A stretch of DNA of 22,384 bases from Bacillota bacterium (GCA_023415055.1 JAEZLZ010000132.1:1-22384), one strand, 5' to 3'. Positions 1 to 8,418 are shown, counted from the first letter of the stretch. Numbers and translations: made by a program. The notes: a model not told the origin generated them from the letters alone.

Positions 1-46
1 ATCTATTGTATAATAAATATCAAATCATATTCTTGTTTATTTAGTT

Positions 47-910
47 TTAGAAAAAATACTGTTCATTGATATTAACCAGTTCTTCTTCTAATAATTTTCT
101 ATCATCTGCAGAAAGAGGATTTTTAAGACACTCATCTATATGTTCTACGACAAAAGAAAAATTATTAAAGTCACCTGGTGGCACTACTGCATCAGGACCA
201 AGTGATAATGTGTATTTTAATGCTGCTAAAGCTAGTTCGTTGTTTTCACTAATTGGCTTACACCATGATTTAGTAAAGGATGAATTCATTCTCTCCTCTT
301 CATTAACCCAAGCCCTGTGAATCAATGTTTTCATACCCAATAAACCAATATTCTTCTCTTTTGCAACTTTGCTAATCCGACTTCCAAAGTCCTTTCCCAT
401 GTTGACACCCCAATTAAGAGGAAACAATACTGTATCAAAATCATATATAGAAAGCGCCTTTAGGGCAACGTCTTCATTATGGCAAGTAATACCTAATTTC
501 CGTACGAGACCTTCTTCTTTCGCGTGTACCATAAGTTCAATAACACCGCCTGGTCCGAATGCCTGCTCAATATCTTCCATAGTACTTAATGCATGCATCT
601 GATAATTATCAAAATAATCTGTATGAAGCAATCGTAATGATTCATCGAATTCTTTCTGTGCATCTTTCTTTAATCTGCAACCCGTTTTACAAGCCAGATA
701 AATATCCTTTCTGAAAGGCCTAATGGAATTACCCAACTTTTCTTGTGCATCTCCATAAGATGGCGCTACATCAAAATAATTTATTCCCTTATCAATTGCC
801 CAGGAAACGTATCGATCGGATGCGTCTTGTCCGTCATCCATAGATATAATGCCTCCATACACAACCGGTGCAATTTGATATCCAGTGCTCCCCAATTCTC
901 TCTTGATCAT
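47..910 (-). CDS. Aldo/keto reductase family oxidoreductase
   Basis: A 287-residue protein with the layout of the aldo/keto reductase superfamily, cytosolic NAD(P)H-dependent enzymes that reduce carbonyl groups in a TIM barrel. The classical catalytic tetrad can be placed: Asp47 and Tyr52 (in FDVAPSYG), Lys75 (ACKTG) and His106 (YQMHA). The early GSTGYQIAPVVYGG segment is also typical. The length is close to the family norm, so the gene looks complete. The ATG start at 910 is supported by GGAGG at 920-924. A minus-strand promoter lies at 952-980, so it is probably transcribed separately from the MFS gene that ends at 1097. The substrate cannot be told from sequence. Confidence 0.93.
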   Translation of the reverse strand: MIKRELGSTGYQIAPVVYGGIISMDDGQDASDRYVSWAIDKGINYFDVAPSYGDAQEKLGNSIRPFRKDIYLACKTGCRLKKDAQKEFDESLRLLHTDYFDNYQMHALSTMEDIEQAFGPGGVIELMVHAKEEGLVRKLGITCHNEDVALKALSIYDFDTVLFPLNWGVNMGKDFGSRISKVAKEKNIGLLGMKTLIHRAWVNEEERMNSSFTKSWCKPISENNELALAALKYTLSLGPDAVVPPGDFNNFSFVVEHIDECLKNPLSADDRKLLEEELVNINEQYFF

Positions 911-951
911 GATACATTACCTCCATATTTATTACCGTAGTTTATCTCTAT

Positions 952-980
952 AATATACCATTTTAAGTAAAAAATGTAAA
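952..980 (-). promoter_or_regulatory. Sigma-A-type promoter of the aldo/keto reductase gene
   Basis: Read on the minus strand, TTTACA (975-980) is followed after exactly 17 nt by TATATT (952-957), with a TGG just before the -10 box. It sits about 45-70 nt upstream of the reductase start codon. Spacing and sequence fit a vegetative promoter. No operator-like dyad was seen around it. Confidence 0.6.
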
Positions 981-1096
981 CCCTGTTATCACTTTAAATG
1001 ATTCATAAGTACCTCATAAAAGGGGAATAACGGTTCATAATATAGCTTTATTTCTGATAATTACAAGATATTGATAAGCCCAACCTATTGTGCAGG

Positions 1097-2272
1097 TTAA
1101 GCCTCTTCTTTTTTTCTTTTTAATACTGTTCTTTCGTGCATGATGATCATAACTGCCAATATCAGGAATAAGAATACCGGAAATACTGCAATGCTAATTT
1201 TATCTGCAATTAATCCAAATAACGGTGGCATCAGGCAAATTCCCACATAAGCACAAGCCATTTGAACCCCGATGATTGCCTGTGACTTATCCGCACCAAA
1301 ACGTTCGGGTGTGGAGTGAATAATACAAGGGTAGATTGGAGCACACCCAAGCCCGATGATTACCAGTCCTGCTTTGGCAAGTTCTTTCCCTGAAGGAATA
1401 AAAAATGCCAGGAGACCGATGAAGATCAGTAACTGTCCTAGTCGAATCATATAGGTATCATTCAAAATCATGGTCAAAAAGCCACTGATAGCCCTACCAA
1501 TCGTAATTCCCAAGAAAAAAAGGCCTGCAAAACGTGCCGCATCTTCCGGTGTTACTCCATTATGTAAAACCAGATAACTACTGCCCCACAGTCCCGCCGT
1601 CTGTTCCAAAGCACAATAGCAGAAGAAAGTTATCATAATTTCCTTTGCACCCGAAATTCGAATCACTTGCTTTAATGAGAGGGCTTTTTCTGAGTGACTG
1701 TCATCGTATCCGGAGACTATAGCTTTTCGTTTTTTCCAAAGTGGCAGACTGATTACTAGAATAGCGGTAAGAACAACTTGGAGAATTGCAATATATCGGT
1801 AACCCATATTCCAGCTCTGCCCACCGGTTAAAACGTATCCCATAATATATGGTCCGAGAGAAGCACCGACACCCCACATACAATGCAGCCAGCTCATATG
1901 ACGGCTTGAATAATGCAGAGCTACGTAGTTATTAAGTGCAGCATCAACACTTCCTGCACCAAGACCATAGGGAATCGCAAAAAAACACAGCATCCAGAAG
2001 GACGGGCTGATGGAAAAACCAAACAATGCAATTGCCGTCGTACCCACACTGATTGCAGTAACCTTACCCGCTCCCAACTTCCGGGTAAGTCTGTCGCTTT
2101 GCAGACTGGAAACGATCGTACCGGCAGCAATAATCATTGAAATGATGCCCGCATAAGAAATCGGTACATTAAATTCTCTATACATCGTTGGCCACGCCGA
2201 TCCTAGAAGTGAGTCTGGTAAGCCAAGACTGATAAAAGATAAGTAAATAACTGCTAATAATAATTGAATCAT
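1097..2272 (-). CDS. MFS transporter
   Basis: A 391-residue, very hydrophobic protein with about 12 predicted membrane segments, the usual size for a major facilitator superfamily transporter. The loop between segments 2 and 3 has an MFS motif-A-like SDRLTRKLG around residues 59-67 (Asp60, Arg61). The stretch around GAGSVDAALNNY and HCMWGVGASLGP resembles the fucose-permease/YbjJ-type branch, which I recognise only by eye. The start is ATG 2272 with AGGAGG at 2279-2284. It lies 51 bp downstream of a ROK regulator gene on the same strand, so control by that regulator and a sugar-like ligand are plausible. Drug export is an equally open alternative. Confidence 0.88.
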   Translation of the reverse strand: MIQLLLAVIYLSFISLGLPDSLLGSAWPTMYREFNVPISYAGIISMIIAAGTIVSSLQSDRLTRKLGAGKVTAISVGTTAIALFGFSISPSFWMLCFFAIPYGLGAGSVDAALNNYVALHYSSRHMSWLHCMWGVGASLGPYIMGYVLTGGQSWNMGYRYIAILQVVLTAILVISLPLWKKRKAIVSGYDDSHSEKALSLKQVIRISGAKEIMITFFCYCALEQTAGLWGSSYLVLHNGVTPEDAARFAGLFFLGITIGRAISGFLTMILNDTYMIRLGQLLIFIGLLAFFIPSGKELAKAGLVIIGLGCAPIYPCIIHSTPERFGADKSQAIIGVQMACAYVGICLMPPLFGLIADKISIAVFPVFLFLILAVMIIMHERTVLKRKKEEA

Positions 2273-2323
2273 TTTTATCCTCCTGATTTTTAAATCTTTA
2301 TTATAATTCCATACTTACTCAGT

Positions 2324-3349
2324 TCAGTTTATTCCCTTGTTCCACTGCTGGTTTTTTCCTCGAACCCCGTACTGGTATTCAGATAATGCCAGTGTAAATA
2401 AACCAGAAATAATATCGGAATCTAAATCACTGGTATAATCAATGTCTGGAAATATATTACGTATCGCTTGTGTAGGAACTTCCTGCTTAATTGCTTCTAT
2501 TAAAGGATCGTTAATGAAATCCCCGTATAGTACTACTCGGTCTGGATTTACAGTGCCACAGAATATACTTATCAATTTAGATATGGCAGCTCCAACCTCT
2601 CGTGAATTTTCATAATTCACGGATAGCCAGTCAATGCCTATTGGCAATAGGCATACTTCGCCTGCAAATCCACTGGATCCTTTTAAAACTTTTTTATCGA
2701 TCACTATGCCTGCACCAGGGCCGAAAGCCCTTGGGAAGTAGATTCCCACAATAACGGATACTGCTTCTGTCTTTCTGGCGTAGCCAAATACTGCTGCATT
2801 GACATCGTTTTCAATCACAACAGACAAATGATATTTGTCTTGGAAATACTTAGTAAATGAAATACCTACTAATTCTTTATAGTCATTAATTAAGATCACA
2901 CCATTACGTTCAATACCCGGAAGAGAAAATGCAACGATGCGTATCGATGGGTATTCCCGCAAGGAAGACTCTATCATGGCTTCAAAACTCGTAAGTTGTA
3001 TCGTATCAAAGCTTTGCTCTAATTGCCAAACAGCTTCTCCGTATAGGTTTCCCACACTGGCGCTTATAATATTTTTTCCGTTTCGTATCCTCGTAGACAA
3101 GGCAAGCACATGGGCATATTCTGCATGAAAGGTATAGGCTTGTGATGGCCTGCCGCCTGTGGCACTATACATATCTCCCAGTAATACCTCCCCGCTTTCC
3201 ACAAAACTATTCAATACATTGCAAACAGTAGCAAAGCTGAGTCCTGTTATTTGAGCTATCTCTTTGATTGTGGATGTTTTGCAGGAACGTAGTGCCCAAA
3301 GTACTGTAAGAGCGTTGTTTTGTTTCATATCAAGCATATTAACACCCAT
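2324..3349 (-). CDS. ROK family transcriptional regulator
   Basis: A 341-residue ROK-type (NagC/XylR-like) repressor. A winged helix-turn-helix occupies about residues 24-56 (TSTIKEIAQITGLSFATV), followed by GGRPSQAY, a hallmark of ROK regulators. The ROK body is recognisable from ENDVNAAVFGYA and GFAGEV. The N-terminal glycine-rich phosphate loop (usually DxGGT-like) is not seen after the HTH, and the Cys-x-Cys-Gly-x2-Gly-Cys zinc motif is absent downstream of GFAGEV. It therefore looks like a pure sensor rather than an active sugar kinase. An upstream in-frame GTG at 3358 sits inside the ribosome binding region; ATG 3349 has GAGAGGA at 3360-3366, 10 nt away, and is preferred. It lies between a MATE and an MFS gene, 77 bp after the former. 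Confidence 0.88.
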   Translation of the reverse strand: MGVNMLDMKQNNALTVLWALRSCKTSTIKEIAQITGLSFATVCNVLNSFVESGEVLLGDMYSATGGRPSQAYTFHAEYAHVLALSTRIRNGKNIISASVGNLYGEAVWQLEQSFDTIQLTSFEAMIESSLREYPSIRIVAFSLPGIERNGVILINDYKELVGISFTKYFQDKYHLSVVIENDVNAAVFGYARKTEAVSVIVGIYFPRAFGPGAGIVIDKKVLKGSSGFAGEVCLLPIGIDWLSVNYENSREVGAAISKLISIFCGTVNPDRVVLYGDFINDPLIEAIKQEVPTQAIRNIFPDIDYTSDLDSDIISGLFTLALSEYQYGVRGKNQQWNKGIN

Positions 3350-3426
3350 AAAATTCACATCCTCTCTTAATCAATAATCTTATTTTTGACTGGCATATCC
3401 AGACCTTACTACTTAAGTCAATTTTG

Positions 3427-4794
3427 TCAGGCGGCTCGCGTAAGATTCTTCATCCAATTAAACCGGTTTATTTTAACAACCGCAACAAAACACTTTAATA
3501 TCTGATCCGATTTTAAGCAGGCAAAGACCCACCATGCAGGAGCACCCAGCCATGCGGAGATTAGCGCAGAAGGGAGAACGATACAAAATACAAAAATTGT
3601 ATCATTCTTAAATACGAAGGATATATCCCCACCGGACTTTACCAATCCAAAAAGACAAGGCATCTGGTATCCGCTTCCTATAATGGTGATAGAAAGAACA
3701 CTGATTAAAAGAGTAGCTTCTCTCGCTGCTGCTTCACTGATTCCACCACCCGAATTGCCGGAATACAACCCTACAAAAGGCCCGCTCAGGCATGCAACGA
3801 GCGCACCGGAGAGCAGCCCTACGAAAAGAAAGATTACCTGTGTAGTTCGTGCATACTCCTTCATAAGCTCGTATTTTCCCGCACCGATTGTCTTGCCGGT
3901 TATGATACCTACCGCAGAGGCAAGTCCCGATATCGTTATGAAAGCAAGTGTACCCATAGTATTTGCAATCGATACTGCGGTAGCTACAGATGCATCGAAA
4001 AACTTCCCGAAGATAATTGAGTTAACCATAGTGTTTACACTCCATACGACCTCACCTGCAATTAGCGGCAGCCCATATCGTAAATAATCACCTAAGAGCG
4101 ATTGATCTGTACGAAGTAAGTCAGTGAATTTTAATTTTAGTCTTTGATCCAGAAGAAATACATAGATTACAATCGCAAGGGTCTCAATCACACGGCCAAT
4201 CAAGGTTGATAAGGCAGCCCCAAACACACCCCACTTGAATACATAGATAAATAAAGCATTTAGACTGACGTCTATACAAAGAGATATTAAAGAGATTGCC
4301 ATACCGATGGATGGGAATTCTACCGCACGCATTGAGCTGAGCAATGCCTGTGTTATACAAAAGAATAGATATGAGCAAGAGACAACACGTAAGTATATGA
4401 TACCTTCCCGCACAATTGCTGGATCCGATGTAAATATCCCTATCACAGCTCCTGGAATCAAGAGACAGATTGATGTCACAACAGCACCGAAGATAAGAGA
4501 AAAACGTATTCCGATAGCGATGGTGTTTTTGATGTTTACTGTGTCTTTTTTTCCCCAGTATTGTGCTGAAAGGATCAGGATGACACCACTGATACCACTG
4601 GTGAACATCTGCACAAAAACATTAATCTGACTTGCGAAGTATACGCCTGATACCGCAACATCTCCCATAGAGCTGACCATCAGATTATCCGCAAAGGAAG
4701 CAAGAAACGCTATCAGTCCTTGTGCAGCTACCGGAAGTGCCAGTAAAATGAGGCTTTTATAATATGTACAATCCCGAGTGAGTACTCGTTTCAT
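3427..4794 (-). CDS. MATE family efflux transporter
   Basis: A 455-residue membrane protein with about 12 hydrophobic segments. It has the MATE look: an N-terminal LILLALPVAAQGLIAF helix, then ADNLMVSSMGDVAVSGVYFA, and a second half repeating the pattern. MATE proteins are cation-coupled exporters of drugs and metabolites in the cytoplasmic membrane. The start ATG 4794 has GGAGG at 4804-4808 (9-nt spacing). It is first in an apparent operon with the ROK regulator and MFS transporter. A strong promoter with an overlapping dyad lies just upstream, so regulated expression is likely. The substrate is not predictable. Confidence 0.92.
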   Translation of the reverse strand: MKRVLTRDCTYYKSLILLALPVAAQGLIAFLASFADNLMVSSMGDVAVSGVYFASQINVFVQMFTSGISGVILILSAQYWGKKDTVNIKNTIAIGIRFSLIFGAVVTSICLLIPGAVIGIFTSDPAIVREGIIYLRVVSCSYLFFCITQALLSSMRAVEFPSIGMAISLISLCIDVSLNALFIYVFKWGVFGAALSTLIGRVIETLAIVIYVFLLDQRLKLKFTDLLRTDQSLLGDYLRYGLPLIAGEVVWSVNTMVNSIIFGKFFDASVATAVSIANTMGTLAFITISGLASAVGIITGKTIGAGKYELMKEYARTTQVIFLFVGLLSGALVACLSGPFVGLYSGNSGGGISEAAAREATLLISVLSITIIGSGYQMPCLFGLVKSGGDISFVFKNDTIFVFCIVLPSALISAWLGAPAWWVFACLKSDQILKCFVAVVKINRFNWMKNLTRAA

Positions 4795-4832
4795 AACTGA
4801 GTTCCTCCATTATTAATTATTTATTATATTAG

Positions 4833-4853
4833 TTATTATAATAGTTATAATAA
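4833..4853. promoter_or_regulatory. AT-rich operator-like dyad over the MATE -10 box
   Basis: A perfect inverted repeat: TTATTATAA (4833-4841), spacer TAG, TTATAATAA (4845-4853). It overlaps the -10 hexamer and covers the probable transcription start. That is the classic place for a repressor site. The half-site resembles AT-rich MarR- or ROK-type operators in a general way. The ROK regulator two genes down is the obvious candidate, but this is inference. Confidence 0.55.
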
Positions 4854-4878
4854 TAGACGAAATTAAAGATAAAGTCAA
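4850..4878 (-). promoter_or_regulatory. Promoter of the MATE-ROK-MFS operon
   Basis: On the minus strand TTGACT (4873-4878) and TATTAT (4850-4855) are separated by exactly 17 nt, a near-consensus vegetative promoter. The -10 box ends about 56 nt before the MATE start codon, leaving a short AT-rich leader. Confidence 0.7.
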
Positions 4879-4906
4879 TCTCATTTCTTTCATTTTCCAA
4901 AGTATT

Positions 4907-4955
4907 AATAAAGGTGTATACAGAATACTCATGGTATACTGCATACACCTTTATT
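4907..4955 (-). terminator. Long stem-loop after the P-loop kinase gene
   Basis: A 13-bp perfect outer stem (AATAAAGGTGTAT at 4907-4919 pairing with 4943-4955) continues inward with two mismatches to a 3-nt loop, giving a hairpin of about 49 nt. It lies 88 bp beyond the stop of the kinase-like gene and just upstream of the MATE promoter. A transcription-insulating role is therefore likely. The T-rich tail is better on the plus strand (TTATTTTTT), so it could terminate in both directions or be a palindromic element of another kind. Confidence 0.5.
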
Positions 4956-5042
4956 TTTTGAGCTGTTTCCCCAGCTATTCTGCCTGGAAGCTCTTTCAAT
5001 TGCTTCAGGATAATCAAAAACATGACTTATTAATAAAAATCA

Positions 5043-5612
5043 TCAGATTACTTTCGATAATGCTTTTACTTGTTTATCAATCCACTTATATACACTCTTC
5101 ATTTCTCCTGCATAATTATCATCGATTTCAAAAAACTTAGTCTTACTTATTTCACATTGCTCTTTGAGGTGAGAATGTAGCTTAAGAAAATTATCTCGGT
5201 TTATATAATCATCGAAACACTTCTGCTCTATTTCATTTAAATGCTCGATAATTCCTGTGTTGAAATGATTATCTATATAATTCTTTGAAAATCCTATGTA
5301 AAGAGTAATTATCTGTTTCAAATACTCCGGTTCAAAATCCCTAGTATGCTCAGGAGGTAAATAGCAGCCTTCAATTATGATGTGCTGTCCATTCTCAATG
5401 TTAGTCATAATGATTCCTTTTACAACCGGCCATAATTTATATGCAATTTCATCATCACCATCCGTTGCTGTAAAATCACAATATTTGTTTCCGCGGATCA
5501 ATCCCATTTTTAAGTGATCTATCGACAAATAAGGAATCTTATACTTAGTTAGTAATTTCTGAGCCATAAGTGTCTTTCCTGTGCAGCTAACCCCTCCAAT
5601 TAAAATAACCAT
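5043..5612 (-). CDS. P-loop NTPase, small-molecule-kinase-like
   Basis: A 189-residue cytosolic protein beginning with a Walker A loop, GGVSCTGKT (residues 6-14), then IDHLKMGLI and a hydrophobic strand ending HIIIEGCYLPPE. This is the architecture of small nucleotide-binding kinases related to 2-phosphoglycerate kinase or chloramphenicol/adenylyl kinases; the actual substrate is unknown. A longer reading starting 12 codons upstream has no ribosome binding site. ATG 5612 is preceded by AAAAGGGG with the G-run at 5619-5622 and a 6-nt gap, so that start is chosen. It appears monocistronic, bounded downstream by the stem-loop at 4907-4955. Confidence 0.75.
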   Translation of the reverse strand: MVILIGGVSCTGKTLMAQKLLTKYKIPYLSIDHLKMGLIRGNKYCDFTATDGDDEIAYKLWPVVKGIIMTNIENGQHIIIEGCYLPPEHTRDFEPEYLKQIITLYIGFSKNYIDNHFNTGIIEHLNEIEQKCFDDYINRDNFLKLHSHLKEQCEISKTKFFEIDDNYAGEMKSVYKWIDKQVKALSKVI

Positions 5613-5940
5613 TGTTATCCCCTTTTCTAGTAAATCTTTATATTGCAATTAAATAATTTATCCTCTCAGATATGATATAGCTACATAATATACATTGAAA
5701 GTTCATTTACATCGTATTAACTTAAAATTGAGAAGTAACTGTTAATACAGATTGTATGTAATATGCATAATGTTTTGTAATTAATTCGCTTCATTAAATA
5801 TCATATTTAACACAAGGCTTTCATCATAACTAAAGCGTTTGAATGTTTATTGCCCCAGTTTAGTTCGGTAAACAAGAGTACCAATACCTTTCTAACTAAG
5901 TATGCTACGTCAAAGCTTTCCGCTGATTATTTTGTATTAC
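5613..5940. other. AT-rich spacer with no assigned gene
   Basis: The leader of the P-loop gene, including its ribosome binding site at 5619-5626, and AT-rich sequence rich in stop codons. The only protein-like stretch is a 39-codon open fragment at 5807-5926 on the minus strand (contains LLFTELNWGNKHSNAL). It has no start signal and is reported as a finding. Confidence 0.5.
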
Positions 5941-6660
5941 TTATATCAAATTATTTATAATCAGGGTCCCTCCAGAAACGACCAGCATGATAATCACTAT
6001 TTTCTTGACTACTTTTTCATCCAACACCTTACTGCTTAGCATACCTAAAGCCAGGCCTATAAGCATCGTCGGGATTAGTATTATGGCCTGCTTGAACGCC
6101 TCAAACGTAATGATTCCCCACAAAGCATAAAGAACTATTCGAAATGTATTCTCCGCTAAGAAAACAATGCATATATTTGCCTTAAATGAATGACTATCAT
6201 CTGTAACCCTGCTTAGATAAGCACCAAGCAATGCCCCTATACCATATAGGCCACACAATAGTCCTGATAATACTCCAATAGTTGCCAGTACCAACTTAGA
6301 TTGCTGACCTTTTTTAGAAGCTAATTCTTTCAAGAGCATTTCTATTCCAATTGCTACGATAACAAATCCAAAAATTATTTTAATCGTTGTTGTATCAATA
6401 TTTTTTAGAAATAAAATACCCGGAATACTTCCGGCAATAACCAATAGCGATAATGGAATGCATATACTCCAATTAATAGATTTACGCTCCTTCCATGCCA
6501 TTATAGCATTGGTAGGATACCCTAAAACGAGTTCCACCGGAGAGATATTTATATTATTGTTACCAAAACTTAGTATCGTTGTAAAGACTAAAGTATTAGC
6601 AAAACCACACAAGCCCTTTACAAAAAATGCACATAGTGTTGCTAGTATCCACCACATCAT
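5941..6660 (-). CDS. TauE/SafE family sulfite/anion exporter
   Basis: A membrane protein of 239 residues with about 8 hydrophobic segments arranged as two similar halves. The first half has GLCGFANTLVFTT and ELVLGYPTNAIMAW; the second repeats with GLLCGLYGIGALLGAYL. This is the TauE/SafE (DUF81) pattern, a family linked to export or uptake of sulfite, sulfonates and organic anions. A longer reading from GTG 6690 is possible, but AGGAGA at 6671-6676 better serves ATG 6660 (or the adjacent ATG 6657). The start follows the stop of the upstream acetyltransferase by 4 nt, implying translational coupling in a two-gene operon. Confidence 0.85.
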   Translation of the reverse strand: MMWWILATLCAFFVKGLCGFANTLVFTTILSFGNNNINISPVELVLGYPTNAIMAWKERKSINWSICIPLSLLVIAGSIPGILFLKNIDTTTIKIIFGFVIVAIGIEMLLKELASKKGQQSKLVLATIGVLSGLLCGLYGIGALLGAYLSRVTDDSHSFKANICIVFLAENTFRIVLYALWGIITFEAFKQAIILIPTMLIGLALGMLSSKVLDEKVVKKIVIIMLVVSGGTLIINNLI

Positions 6661-6664
6661 AGAA

Positions 6665-7252
6665 TTAATTTCTCCTGTGTTCAAATTCACCTTTTTTTGT
6701 AATCCAATCTTCCAAAGTTATTTCATAAAAACAATAATCACCGCTAATGTGTGTACAATCAGGAATTTCTTTGTATTTCATCTCAAGATAATGCATACCA
6801 GATTTTTGCATTACTTTACCGCTCGCAGGATTATCTACATGATGATGAGTATGAATTTTAGTAATACCTATTTTATTAAAGGCGAAGGCTAGAACAGCTC
6901 TGCATGCTTCCGTTGTTATACCTTGATTCCAGAACTTTCTGCTGACAAGGTAATGTATGGATGCACTCTTTTCTTCGTTGTTTATTTCATTCAGGTAAAT
7001 ATAACCTACGGCTTCCGATAGCTCCTTAATGACTATCACCCAATGATAGTAATCAGGCTTAGCGTAATCGTTAATCCATCCTTGAAGCAATGATTTCGTC
7101 TCTTTGATATTATCGTGCGTTTTCCAACCCCAGTATCTGCTGACTTCTGGATCAGTAACCCAATTACGAAACATATCGTCAGCATCTGTTATTTCATATT
7201 TTCTTAGTAGAAGTCTGTCCGTCTCTATGGTCTGAGTTCCAACTTGTGTCAT
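6665..7252 (-). CDS. GNAT family N-acetyltransferase (RimJ/RimL type)
   Basis: A 195-residue acetyl-CoA-dependent acetyltransferase of the RimJ/RimL-like GNAT branch. It opens with ETDRLLLRKYEITDADDMF, typical of that group, and has an acetyl-CoA loop around WNQGITTEACRAVLAFAF, followed by NPASGKVMQKSGM, a standard C-terminal signature. The first loop glycine positions are weaker than usual (W-N-Q-G-I-T). The start ATG 7252 has AGGAGGT at 7261-7267, 8 nt away. It is the first gene of a pair with the TauE/SafE permease. The substrate may be an amine or a protein N-terminus; sequence alone does not say. Confidence 0.87.
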   Translation of the reverse strand: MTQVGTQTIETDRLLLRKYEITDADDMFRNWVTDPEVSRYWGWKTHDNIKETKSLLQGWINDYAKPDYYHWVIVIKELSEAVGYIYLNEINNEEKSASIHYLVSRKFWNQGITTEACRAVLAFAFNKIGITKIHTHHHVDNPASGKVMQKSGMHYLEMKYKEIPDCTHISGDYCFYEITLEDWITKKGEFEHRRN

Positions 7253-7555
7253 AGCGTCGTACCTCCTATAAATACATTATTCAATTATCTAATCTATCAA
7301 CAATTTCTCATAAGCATACTGAATTTCCCATTATTGCTATAACCAGGATAACAACATATTATAAATTACTATATAATAAAATACTAATCTCCAATACTTT
7401 AACATAAATCAAGAAATAATGCCATTGATATCCATATTTATTTACCAACTTTACCAACAGCTTTATTTCCCAACCCTAATAAATATAAATTCATATAAAA
7501 TACTTCTTAAACGGTAAAAAGCAAGCTTCGCGAACTTTCTATTGTCATGAATAAA
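7253..7555. other. AT-rich intergenic region upstream of the acetyltransferase
   Basis: About 300 bp that must hold the promoter of the acetyltransferase-permease pair. Apart from the AGGAGGT at 7261-7267 and scattered TATAAT-like words, I see no convincing promoter with correct spacing, no structured RNA and no reading frame that looks coding. Confidence 0.4.
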
Positions 7556-7607
7556 ATAAGGTAAGGTCCCATCGAAAGAAAGCTTTCGTCAGTTATCCTT
7601 ACCTTAT
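7556..7607 (-). terminator. Rho-independent terminator of the permease pseudogene
   Basis: An 11-bp perfect outer stem (ATAAGGTAAGG at 7556-7566 with CCTTACCTTAT at 7597-7607) encloses a second 6-bp hairpin, CGAAAG at 7573-7578 with CTTTCG at 7583-7588. On the minus strand it is followed by TTTATT. It sits about 60 nt past the permease stop codon, so it still terminates that transcription unit although the gene is dead. Confidence 0.7.
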
Positions 7608-7669
7608 CTTGTCTATATTTTCTTAATCTAATCCTCTAAATTGATATATCTTATATGGAAGATCTCATT

Positions 7670-8296
7670 CTACTCAACTTCAGCATCAGGCTCATCTTTA
7701 AGAAGCAAGCTTAAAACCAAGTCAACAATTGTGCCGGCTGATATTCCTGATCCAAAAAGGCTGCTTAAGATTCCCGGAAGCTGTGCAACTACATCAGGTC
7801 TAAAGGTAACACCTAATCCTATTCCCAGTGAACTTGCAATAATTAATAAGTTTCTGTTTGAGAACTTAACTGTCGATAAAGTCTTGATACCGGAAATTGC
7901 TACTGTTCCAAACATTAATATTCCCGCTCCACCAAGTACGAAAGAAGGCATAATAGATACAATGGTTGAAAACTTTGGTAAAAGACTCATAAGAATCAAT
8001 AAAATGCCTGTAATAACTGCGACAAAACGTGATACGCATTTTGTAAGAGGAATTAATCCAACATTCTGACTGAAAGTCTGTGCAGGTCCGGAACCAACTA
8101 CTCCAATACGAAACTTCTTTGGTCCAAATCCTGCGGACTGAATAATTGAGGCTATTCCTGATGCAAGTAATGCAGCAGATACCATGTATGCTGCATCTTT
8201 CACATCTCATCCTGCAATACCCGCAATAATCAATGGAACCGCTGTAATTCCGCTAAAAGCTGTAAGCTGCTTTTGTATTATAATCCACCAAATGCC
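7670..8296 (-). pseudogene. Degraded NCS2 xanthine/uracil permease
   Basis: Remnant of a nucleobase:cation symporter-2 permease (PbuX/UraA/uric-acid type), a membrane protein that imports purines or pyrimidines. The C-terminal part is well preserved: TFSQNVGLIPLTKCVSRF (the NCS2 signature region), then MPSFVLGGAGILMFG, ending at TAG 7670. Three lesions are visible. (a) Around position 8086 the text jumps from FGPKKFRIGVVGSG, which normally precedes segment 3, straight to AQTFSQNVG. This is an in-frame deletion of roughly 150-200 residues compared with the usual length of about 430-450. (b) TGA at 8207-8209 interrupts TAVPLIIAGIAG-stop-DVKDAAYMV, where Trp would fit. (c) An in-frame TAA at 8297-8299 precedes the preserved part, and no N-terminus is found. 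It is non-functional as a transporter. Confidence 0.85.
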
Positions 8297-8418
8297 TTAA
8301 GATCCTGATTCGCTTCTGCTATAATTAACACAATTTTTCATGAAATTATAGACCAATAGAACTATATTAAACATAGAGCTCGGTATAGATAAAGCGATGA
8401 AACTATTTTCAATTATAC

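Noticed and set aside
1082..1098. AACCT/AGGTT hairpin at the MFS stop codon as a terminator
   Set aside because: Only 5 bp of stem and no T-run after it on the minus strand.
3683..4087. Plus-strand 134-codon ORF inside the MATE gene
   Set aside because: Antisense shadow of a well-supported membrane transporter; no ribosome binding site or recognisable domain.
4829..5023. Minus-strand 64-codon ORF upstream of the MATE gene
   Set aside because: It spans the promoter, dyad and stem-loop and ends in an Asn/Tyr-rich AT stretch; no binding site.
7641..8069. Plus-strand 142-codon ORF over the permease remnant
   Set aside because: Antisense to a sequence with unmistakable NCS2 motifs; low-complexity composition.
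7866..8210. Minus-strand 114-codon ORF in another frame of the permease remnant
   Set aside because: Composition rich in Cys, Ser and Ile without any family pattern; the neighbouring frame carries the NCS2 similarity.
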